A DNA stretch of 5,573 nucleotides from Thermoleophilia bacterium (lineage in GTDB: Bacteria > Actinomycetota > Thermoleophilia > Gaiellales > SKUG01). Positions 1-4,650 of the stretch are shown here, piece by piece. Location of the stretch: NCBI GenBank assembly GCA_007122215.1, contig SKUG01000147.1, forward strand, positions 1 through 5,573. Reading direction: 5' to 3'. The translations under genes were made by a program, and so were the position numbers. The stretch's first letter is position 1, and every line of letters begins with the position of its first letter. Under the pieces are notes generated by a model that saw only the letters and a list, made by a program, of their open reading frames with translations, was not told the DNA's origin and ran no database searches.

Positions 1-651
1 CCGTCCGCGGAACATCAGTCCGTGGTCGATCAGGCGGACCGTGCCTGCCTGGGCATCGAGCAGCGCGTTCTCGCCGTGGCGGTCGGAGTTGGCGATCAGG
101 ATGTCGAAGGCCTGCGCGAGCTGCACGTCGATGCTCGCCCGCCGGGCAGCCTCGGCCGCGGGCATCTGCGGGTGGCGGGTCCGGTACCCGTCCCGCGTGA
201 AGCGCTCGAGGTCGAACCCGTCATAGACCCGCTCGAGCATCGGGTTGCGGCCGGAGACGTACTCGATCGCGGCCGCGGCATCCGGCCGGCGCCCGACCCG
301 CGGCACCAGGTGGTCGATGCCGATCGAGGCGGCAACCTCGTAGGCGAACCGCTCCTGGGCGCCACCCGCACGGATCGGCTTGAGCACTGCCGGCACGCGA
401 ACCCCGGGTTCCGAGGCGTGCTCGAAGGCGCGGACCTGCAGGGTGCCGTTGACGCCTCCGTGGACCCGGCCTGCACCACCCTCGAGGGGCGCCTCCTGGC
501 CGCTCGTGAGGATCCGCTCGACCAGGGCCGAGGCCAGCTGTGGCCGCTGGGGATCAAAGAGCGATGCGGGGCGACGGGCGTCGATCGGCAGCTGCCCGGC
601 CATCGGCACGGTGCCGCCCGCTCCTGGCGTTCGCTGCTGCCCGACCTGCAC
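1..651 (-). CDS. PI3/PI4-kinase-like (protein-kinase-like fold) protein, C-terminus cut by the window edge
   Basis: This frame stays open from an in-frame TGA at 655-657 to the left edge, so the gene is complete at its 5' end and truncated at its 3' end; 217 codons are visible. Numbered from the GTG at 651, it shows a glycine-rich loop (HGGVNGT, about 64-70), an ATP-binding lysine in VLKPI (K91), a helix-type segment ERFAYEVAASIG, a catalytic loop NSDRHGEN (D190, H192, N195) and a metal-binding IDHG (D209) replacing the usual DFG. The DRHxxN plus IDHG/IDNG combination is that of the PI3/PI4-kinase and HipA-like branch of protein-kinase-like folds. A purine-rich AGGGAGGGAG lies 6 bases before the GTG, which decides the start; an ATG at 603-601 is the alternative. 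It is transcribed away from the aminotransferase. The substrate (lipid, protein or small molecule) cannot be told. A HipA-type kinase is less likely because of the IDHG motif. The coding call is firm, the family call moderately so. Confidence 0.8.
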   Translation of the reverse strand, partial: MQVGQQRTPGAGGTVPMAGQLPIDARRPASLFDPQRPQLASALVERILTSGQEAPLEGGAGRVHGGVNGTLQVRAFEHASEPGVRVPAVLKPIRAGGAQERFAYEVAASIGIDHLVPRVGRRPDAAAAIEYVSGRNPMLERVYDGFDLERFTRDGYRTRHPQMPAAEAARRASIDVQLAQAFDILIANSDRHGENALLDAQAGTVRLIDHGLMFRGR

Positions 652-817
652 CGGTCACTCCCTCCCTGCCTGCCGACGGCACAGCCGGTGGGCTGGCGCG
701 GCGGCACGCGCCCCTCGCGCGCGCCCGTCACCTGCTCATCGAGCTGGCGCCACCGGGCGTTGCAGCTGCCGGGCGCGGCAGGCTCCGGGCCCGGCGCGGC
801 GAAGATGTGACCCTGCC
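652..817. other. Divergent intergenic spacer, extremely GC-rich
   Basis: This spacer separates the divergent kinase-like gene and aminotransferase gene, so it must hold the start signals of both. No convincing -35/-10 pair is visible on either strand. It contains several small palindromes: TGGCGCCA at 745-752, CCGGGCCCGG at 785-794, and the 7-base arms GCCGGGC (768-774) and GCCCGGC (789-795). At this GC content such palindromes arise easily, so none is called an operator. An ATG directly followed by TGA sits at 805-810, just before the aminotransferase start. Confidence 0.5.
658..667 (-). promoter_or_regulatory. Strong ribosome binding site of the kinase-like gene
   Basis: On the minus strand this reads AGGGAGGGAG, followed by six bases (TGACCG) and a GTG at 651-649. 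The spacing is good for a Shine-Dalgarno site. The ATG 48 bases downstream has only a GGAG 17 bases away, so the GTG is preferred as start. Confidence 0.6.
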
Positions 818-2083
818 ATGAACGAGACCAACCTCGACAGGTACCAGGGCACCTACGCCTCCCGGATCGGGGGCATGCGCTCCTCGGTGATGCGCGACCT
901 GATGGCGGTGATCGCCCGGCCCGAGGTGATCTCGCTCGCCGGGGGACTGCCCGAGACCGGCGCCTTCGAGCCGGGGGTGCTCGAGCAGGTGATGGGCGAG
1001 GTCTGCTCGGTCGACAGCGCCTCGGCGCTGCAGTACGGCCCCACCGAGGGCCGGGACGAGATGCGCGAGGTCATCCGGGAGGTGATGGCGCGCGAGGAGA
1101 TGCACGTCGATGCGAGCCGGATCGTCGTCACCGCCGGCGGCCAGCAGGTGCTCGACCTGGTCGCGCGGATCTTCATCGACCCCGGGGACGTGGTGCTCGC
1201 CGAGGGGCCGACCTATCCCGGGGCGATCCCGGTCTTCCTCAGCTACCAGGCCGACGTGCGGCACCTGCCGCTCGATGCGGACGGGCTCGACCCGGACCGC
1301 GTGGCCCATGCGATCGCGCAGCTGCGCTCCGAGGGGCGACGCGCGAAGTACCTCTACACGATCCCGACCTTCCACAACCCGGGCGGGGTGAGCATGTCGC
1401 TGGAGCGGCGTGAGGCGCTGGTGGAGCTCGCCCGGCGGGAAGACCTCGTGGTGCTCGAGGACAACCCCTACTCGCTGCTGCGCTTCTCCGGCGATCCCCT
1501 GCCGACCCTGCGCAGCATGGACGACTCCGACACCGTCCTCTACCTCGGCACCTTCTCGAAGATATTCGCACCGGGGATTCGCCTGGGCTGGCTGGAGGCG
1601 CCGCCGGCGATCGGCGCGAAGGTCAACCTCGCCAAGCAGGCCGCCGACCTGTGCTCGTCGACGATGTCCCAGCACATCGTCGAGCGCTTCTTCCGCGACC
1701 ACGACTGGGGCTCGTACGTCGAGCGCCTGGCCGGCGTCTACCGCAGCCGGCGCGATGCGATGGTCGAGGCGATCGGCCACCACTTCCCGGCGGGCACGAC
1801 CTTCAACGAGCCCCAGGGCGGGCTGTTCATCTGGGCGACGCTACCCGCGGTGATCGACACCGGCGACCTGCTGGCACGCGCGCTGCAGGAGCAGGTGGCG
1901 TTCGTGCCGGGCGCGAACGCGTTCGTCACGCCGGGCCTGGGGACCTCCTCCATGCGCCTGAACTACTCCGCCGTGGACGAGGAGACCATCACCGAGGGAG
2001 TGGCACGGCTCGGACGGGTCGCACACGAGGCGCTCGAGCTCGCCCGCCAGCTCGGGCTCGACCAGGACGAGGCAGGCAGATGA
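818..2083 (+). CDS. PLP-dependent aminotransferase, fold type I, LysN/2-aminoadipate-aminotransferase-like
   Basis: A 421-residue cytoplasmic enzyme that should move an amino group between an amino acid and a 2-oxo acid using pyridoxal phosphate. Family features in order are: the N-terminal ISLAGGLPET segment, the cofactor-cradle region TAGGQQVLDL, PTYPGAI, N187 in TFHNPGG, D215 and Y218 in LEDNPYS (pyridine-nitrogen and phenolate contacts), the Schiff-base lysine K248 in TFSKIFAPGIRLGW, and the carboxylate-binding R380 in SMRLNYS. Length and the SKxFxPGxRxGW motif match the LysN/2-aminoadipate aminotransferase and MocR-C-terminal subgroup; there is no fused GntR DNA-binding domain. The frame is open back to 380, but upstream of 818 it only mirrors the opposite gene. 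The ATG at 818 gives the normal family N-terminus. Its ribosome site is weak (GAAG about 13 bases upstream), so leaderless or inefficient initiation is possible. Its stop overlaps the ddl start. The true substrate (2-aminoadipate, branched-chain, aromatic or other) cannot be decided from sequence. Confidence 0.93.
   Translation: MNETNLDRYQGTYASRIGGMRSSVMRDLMAVIARPEVISLAGGLPETGAFEPGVLEQVMGEVCSVDSASALQYGPTEGRDEMREVIREVMAREEMHVDASRIVVTAGGQQVLDLVARIFIDPGDVVLAEGPTYPGAIPVFLSYQADVRHLPLDADGLDPDRVAHAIAQLRSEGRRAKYLYTIPTFHNPGGVSMSLERREALVELARREDLVVLEDNPYSLLRFSGDPLPTLRSMDDSDTVLYLGTFSKIFAPGIRLGWLEAPPAIGAKVNLAKQAADLCSSTMSQHIVERFFRDHDWGSYVERLAGVYRSRRDAMVEAIGHHFPAGTTFNEPQGGLFIWATLPAVIDTGDLLARALQEQVAFVPGANAFVTPGLGTSSMRLNYSAVDEETITEGVARLGRVAHEALELARQLGLDQDEAGR
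2069..2083 (+). promoter_or_regulatory. Ribosome binding site and ATGA start-stop overlap linking aminotransferase and ddl
   Basis: GAGG at 2069-2072 lies 7 bases before the ddl ATG at 2080-2082. The aminotransferase TGA at 2081-2083 overlaps it. This arrangement indicates one transcript and probably translational coupling of the two genes. Confidence 0.7.
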
Positions 2084-3075
2084 GCAGGAAAGGCCCGGCA
2101 CCACCCACCACAGGAACCCCACTGACGGTGGCCGTCCTCAGCGGCGGCGCGAGCTACGAGCGTGCGGTGTCGCTGCGCAGCGGCCAGCAGGTCCAGCACG
2201 CGCTGGAGGAGCTCGGGCACGAGGCGACGATCGTCGACACCGATGCCTCGACCGCCGCACGGCTGGGAGAGCTCGCCCCGGACGTGGTGTTCATCGCGCT
2301 GCACGGGGCCGGCGGCGAGGACGGCGCGATCCAGGAGCTGCTGGAGGCGCTGTCGATCCCCTACACCGGCACCGGTCCGGGCGCGGCCGCAACGACCTCG
2401 GACAAGGCGATCGCCAAGCGGCTGATCGCCCAGGCGGGGCTGCCCACACCACGGTTCCGCTCGCTGAGCGCGCGGGCGCTGCACGACCTGGGGGCAGCGG
2501 CACTGGTGGATCGGATCACCGACGAGCTCGGGCTGCCGCTGGTGGTCAAGCCCGCGGTGGGTGGCTCGGCGCTGGGGGTGCGCTTTGCCCACGAGCCGGC
2601 AGAGCTGCCGCGGGCGATCATGGGCGCGCTCTCCTACCACGACCACGTGCTGATCGAGCAGCACGTGGCGGGCGTGGAGCTGGCCGTGACGGTGGTGGGC
2701 ACCGAGGATCCACGGGCGCTGCCGGCCGTGGAGGTCACCCCGGTGGGCGATGGCTCGTACGACTTCGATGCCCGCTACACCCCGGGCGCCACGACGCTGA
2801 CCTGCCCGCCGGCCGAGCTGGACCCGGCAACGCTCGCACGGGTCGGAGAGACCTGCATCGCCGCCTACCGGCTGCTCGGCGTGCGCGGCTACGGACGCGT
2901 GGACCTGATCCTGGATGCGGACGGCATGCCGCAGCTGCTGGAGGTCGACACGGTGCCGGGGCTGACCCCGACGAGCCTCACCCCGATGGCGCTCTCGGCG
3001 GCGGACATGACCCTCGCCGACCTCGTTGCCGAGCTCCTCGCAGATGCCCTGGAGCGCAGCGCCGGCACGCGCTGA
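2080..3075 (+). CDS. ddl: D-alanine--D-alanine ligase (ATP-grasp), with unusual active-site residues
   Basis: A 331-residue ATP-grasp enzyme of usual Ddl length that joins two D-alanines for the peptidoglycan stem peptide. The N-terminal domain has VAVLSGGASYERAVSLRSG, with E27 as the first D-Ala contact, followed by ALHGAGGEDGAIQELL, IPYTGTGPGAA and DKAIAKRL. The central domain has LPLVVKPAVGGSALGV (ATP lysine K157, S163). The omega-loop region is YDFDARYTPG with Y233, and the C-terminal metal site includes GYGRVDL (D275), E288 and D290 in LLEVDTVPGLTPTSLTP. Three positions differ from the classic E. coli DdlB pattern: GSS is GSA (A164), the loop lysine is arginine (R232), and the metal-site Asn of ExN is Asp (D290). 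The start is the ATG overlapping the aminotransferase stop (ATGA), with GAGG 7 bases upstream, so translation is probably coupled. A D-Ala--X ligase of changed specificity cannot be excluded, but ordinary Ddl is most likely. Confidence 0.93.
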   Translation: MSRKGPAPPTTGTPLTVAVLSGGASYERAVSLRSGQQVQHALEELGHEATIVDTDASTAARLGELAPDVVFIALHGAGGEDGAIQELLEALSIPYTGTGPGAAATTSDKAIAKRLIAQAGLPTPRFRSLSARALHDLGAAALVDRITDELGLPLVVKPAVGGSALGVRFAHEPAELPRAIMGALSYHDHVLIEQHVAGVELAVTVVGTEDPRALPAVEVTPVGDGSYDFDARYTPGATTLTCPPAELDPATLARVGETCIAAYRLLGVRGYGRVDLILDADGMPQLLEVDTVPGLTPTSLTPMALSAADMTLADLVAELLADALERSAGTR

Positions 3076-3088
3076 ACGCCGCGCGTTC
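3074..3088. terminator. Possible short terminator hairpin at the ddl stop codon
   Basis: GAACGC, a CGC loop and GCGTTC form a perfect 6-base-pair stem that begins within the ddl TGA. A competing stem, CCGCG (3079-3083) with CGCGG (3093-3097), overlaps it. There is no T-tract directly after it, only AAATTCCTT starting at 3101. It may be a weak or Rho-assisted terminator or chance structure in GC-rich DNA. Confidence 0.3.
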
Positions 3089-3128
3089 GACACGCGGTAC
3101 CAAATTCCTTCCCGCCGATGTTTGGGGA

Positions 3129-3177
3129 CGACCCGCACGGGGCATAACCCGTACAGGTCGGGCAGGACGCACCTGCC
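3129..3177. other. Two abutting inverted repeats (possible structured RNA or operator)
   Basis: The first is a 32-base imperfect palindrome. CGACC (3129-3133) pairs with GGTCG (3156-3160), and ACGGG (3137-3141) with CCCGT (3148-3152), around the loop GCATAA, with a 3-by-3 internal loop. The second follows at once: GGCAGG (3161-3166) pairs with CCTGCC (3172-3177) around ACGCA. There is no T-tract behind either, so a classic terminator is unlikely. A regulator binding site or a structured RNA element is possible; chance cannot be excluded. Confidence 0.35.
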
Positions 3178-3300
3178 ACATCACACGAGCAGCACCACAT
3201 ACGCCGGCAGCCGCGCACCACGGCACCACCACAGGTCCAGGCCCCACGGGCCCATCGGACCCGCCGGCACCCCAACACAGCACCCACACGTTCCTGACGA

Positions 3301-3329
3301 TTGTGCGGTGCGTCCTCCCGGCCTACTAC
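3301..3329 (+). promoter_or_regulatory. Possible promoter of the thioredoxin-like gene
   Basis: TTGTGC at 3301-3306 and TACTAC at 3324-3329 are 17 bases apart, the ideal spacing for a housekeeping sigma factor. Each hexamer matches its consensus at only three of six positions, including the key TTG and the first and fifth -10 bases. Transcription would begin near 3336, close to the start of the hairpin at 3330-3350. Confidence 0.3.
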
Positions 3330-3350
3330 CTGCATCTGCTGCGGATGCAG
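3330..3350 (+). other. Leader hairpin upstream of the thioredoxin-like gene
   Basis: CTGCATC (3330-3336) and GATGCAG (3344-3350) form a perfect 7-base-pair stem. A T-G wobble and a G-C pair can extend it to nine pairs closed by a CTG loop. It ends 19 bases before the GAGGAG ribosome site, so it could shape the 5' leader or act as an operator palindrome. No T-tract follows, so it is not called a terminator. Confidence 0.4.
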
Positions 3351-3369
3351 CGCCCACCGCCCGCCACCT

Positions 3370-3375
3370 GAGGAG
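3370..3375 (+). promoter_or_regulatory. Ribosome binding site of the thioredoxin-like gene
   Basis: GAGGAG ends 9 bases before the ATG at 3385. This near-consensus site fixes the start there and rules out the upstream in-frame extension to 3301. Confidence 0.75.
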
Positions 3376-3384
3376 CCATCGTCC

Positions 3385-3696
3385 ATGCCTGCACCCGAAC
3401 GCCCGATCGTCGCCTTCTTCGCATCCGAGACCTGTGGCCACTCCCGCCGCATGGACAGCGTCATCGAGCACTTCGCACGCCTGCACCGCGACACCGTGCG
3501 CATCGCGAAGGTCGTCGTCGAGGAGCGCCCGGACCTCGCCGCTCGCTTCGACGTCACCGAGGCCCCCACGATCCTGCTGCTGGACTCGGTCACCGAGGTC
3601 GCGCGCCTCACGGGCCGCCAGACCCTGCCGATGATCCGCGAGGCGCTCGAGCCGCTGCTCGAGGCCGCCCCGACCCCCGAGGCCGCCCTGGCCTGA
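3385..3696 (+). CDS. Small thioredoxin-fold protein with monothiol CGHS site
   Basis: A 103-residue protein without signal peptide or membrane segment, so probably cytoplasmic. It has the thioredoxin order of elements: a first strand (RPIVAFFAS), an active-site turn TCGHSRRMD (C17 to S20), a long helix, a second strand (TVRIAKVVVEE) with the typical ERPDLAARFDV linker, and the cis-proline loop APTILLL (P61), then a C-terminal helix. The second active-site cysteine of CGPC is serine here and the proline is histidine, and there is no other cysteine. It therefore cannot act as an ordinary dithiol disulfide reductase. By analogy with other CxxS thioredoxin-fold proteins it could form mixed disulfides, isomerise disulfides or serve as a binding or chaperone domain. 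A close ribosome site supports the start. It converges on the YmdB-family gene, separated by a shared terminator. No partner is obvious from the neighbours. Confidence 0.88.
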   Translation: MPAPERPIVAFFASETCGHSRRMDSVIEHFARLHRDTVRIAKVVVEERPDLAARFDVTEAPTILLLDSVTEVARLTGRQTLPMIREALEPLLEAAPTPEAALA

Positions 3697-3853
3697 CCGG
3701 CAGTCGCCCGGAGCCTGACCCGCACCCCACCCAGCGCTCCCGCACGCTCCCATGCCCCAGCGGCCTGCCCGAAAAGGTACGCGCTGCGTACCTTTCGTGC
3801 ACACCGAACTCGTGACGCTGTCACCCTGCCAAGCGTCCGCGGCGCGGCACCCG
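3697..3853. other. Convergent intergenic gap holding a shared terminator
   Basis: This 157-base gap lies between the stop codons of the thioredoxin-like gene (plus) and the YmdB-family gene (minus). Apart from the strong hairpin at 3770-3797 I see no gene or other element in it. Confidence 0.7.
3770..3797. terminator. Bidirectional intrinsic terminator
   Basis: AAAGGTACGC (3773-3782) and GCGTACCTTT (3786-3795) form a perfect 10-base-pair stem closed by a GCT loop; two more pairs (3770-3771 with 3796-3797) follow past a bulged A at 3772. Read on the plus strand, a GGTACGC stem ends in TTT; read on the minus strand, it ends in TTTT. It sits midway between two convergent genes, which is where a shared terminator is expected. 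Confidence 0.85.
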
Positions 3854-4645
3854 TCAGCTGCCTGCGGGCACGCGCAGGGACTCGATGGACTTGGCGCGGC
3901 CGGTGGTCGGGTCGAGCTCGACGAGGATGCCCTCGAGCTGCACCCCACCGTCGGCGACGTCGAAGCGCGCGCCGATGCCGGTGGTGAAGCGGCGCAGGAT
4001 GATCTCCTTCTGCACGCCGATCACCGAGTCGTGCGGACCGGTCATGCCGATGTCGGTGACGTAGGCGGTGCCGCCGGGAAGGATCCGCGCATCGGAGGTC
4101 TGCACGTGGGTGTGGGTGCCGAACACCAGGCTCGCGCGGCCATCGAGCAGGTGGGCGAGCGCGACCTTCTCGCTGGTGGCCTCGGCGTGCACGTCGACGA
4201 TCACGAGGTCGGTCTGCCGGCGCGCCTGGGCGATGAGCTCCTCGATCACGGTGAAGGGGCTCGCGCCGGCCTCGATGAAGAGCGAGCCGAGCACGTTGAT
4301 CACCGCCACCGCGGGCAGGCCCTCGACCTCGACGATGCAGCTGCCGCGTCCGGGCGCGCCGGGCGGCAGGTTGGCCGGGCGGATGATCGGCACCGACTCG
4401 TCGCGCAGGGTGTCGTGCGAGTCGCGCTGGCGCAGCGCGTGGTTGCCGAGGGTGATCACGTCGACCCCGGCCGCGAGCAGGCGCCGCACGCCGCGGGCGG
4501 CGATGCCGACACCCTGGCGGGCGGAGTTCTCGCCGTTGCAGACGACCAGGTCGACCTTGTGGCGCTCGCGCAGGCCCGGCAGCAGCTCCTCGACGACCGA
4601 CAGGCCCGGATCGCCCACGACATCGCCGATGCACAGCACGCGCAT
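3854..4645 (-). CDS. YmdB-family (TIGR00282) metallophosphoesterase, probable cyclic-nucleotide phosphodiesterase
   Basis: A 263-residue cytoplasmic enzyme of the calcineurin-like superfamily, matching Bacillus subtilis YmdB closely in length and motif order. Visible metal and catalytic residues are D8 in IGDVVGDPG, E39 and N40 in CNGENSA, N68 and H69 in LGNHAL, H153 in DVHAEATSEK, and H178 and H180 in GTHTHVQT, followed by YVTDIGMTGP. Family members bind two metal ions and hydrolyse 2',3'-cyclic nucleotides; B. subtilis YmdB is needed for biofilm and nanotube-related behaviour. All key residues are present, so activity is likely. The usual GNHTWD-like stretch reads GNHALRQ here, a change next to but not in the metal site. 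The ATG starts 5 bases after the upstream gene's stop with no strong ribosome site of its own, so coupled translation is likely. The role in this organism is unknown. Confidence 0.93.
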   Translation of the reverse strand: MRVLCIGDVVGDPGLSVVEELLPGLRERHKVDLVVCNGENSARQGVGIAARGVRRLLAAGVDVITLGNHALRQRDSHDTLRDESVPIIRPANLPPGAPGRGSCIVEVEGLPAVAVINVLGSLFIEAGASPFTVIEELIAQARRQTDLVIVDVHAEATSEKVALAHLLDGRASLVFGTHTHVQTSDARILPGGTAYVTDIGMTGPHDSVIGVQKEIILRRFTTGIGARFDVADGGVQLEGILVELDPTTGRAKSIESLRVPAGS

Positions 4646-4650
4646 CGGGA

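Larger units (their letters stand above)
3076..3384. other. Non-coding interval between ddl and the thioredoxin-like gene
   Basis: A 309-base interval in which I find no credible gene. The first part holds inverted repeats at 3074-3088, 3129-3160 and 3161-3177. The middle (about 3180-3300) is strongly C-rich on the plus strand, with three GCACCAC copies (3192-3198, 3215-3221, 3223-3229) and a small GGCCC/GGGCC stem at 3240-3252. The last part holds a possible promoter at 3301-3329, a hairpin at 3330-3350 and the GAGGAG ribosome site at 3370-3375. Open frames crossing it are by-products of high GC. Confidence 0.6.

Noticed and set aside
716..726. Alternating CG tract as a Z-DNA-forming element
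   Set aside because: Only about ten bases long and expected by chance at this GC content.
96..731. Another minus-strand open frame across the kinase-like gene
   Set aside because: Its product is Arg/Ser/Pro-rich without motifs, while the overlapping frame ending at the left edge carries the kinase motifs.
22..810. Plus-strand open frame of about 260 codons over the same region
   Set aside because: It is the antisense of the kinase-like gene, shows no domain, and has composition typical of GC-driven spurious frames.
380..817. N-terminal extension of the aminotransferase frame upstream of 818
   Set aside because: It lies opposite the kinase-like gene, resembles no aminotransferase N-terminus, and the ATG at 818 gives the normal family start.
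728..1783. Long minus-strand frame inside the aminotransferase gene
   Set aside because: Antisense shadow of a clearly recognised enzyme; its product is rich in His, Arg and Val with no motif.
1963..3138. Long minus-strand frame opposite ddl
   Set aside because: Antisense shadow of ddl without recognisable domains.
3122..3148. Possible promoter TTGGGG with CATAAC
   Set aside because: The spacing is only 15 bases, the -35 match is poor, and the -10 falls within the inverted repeat, which explains the sequence equally well.
3301..3384. In-frame N-terminal extension of the thioredoxin-like protein with several cysteines
   Set aside because: It would begin at a TTG without a ribosome site, whereas GAGGAG is well placed for the ATG at 3385, and the extension does not belong to the thioredoxin fold.
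2889..4634. A 581-codon minus-strand frame spanning ddl, the spacer, the thioredoxin-like gene and the YmdB-family gene
   Set aside because: It crosses a strong terminator and several recognised genes in the wrong frame, and its product is Arg/Gly/Ala-rich low complexity.
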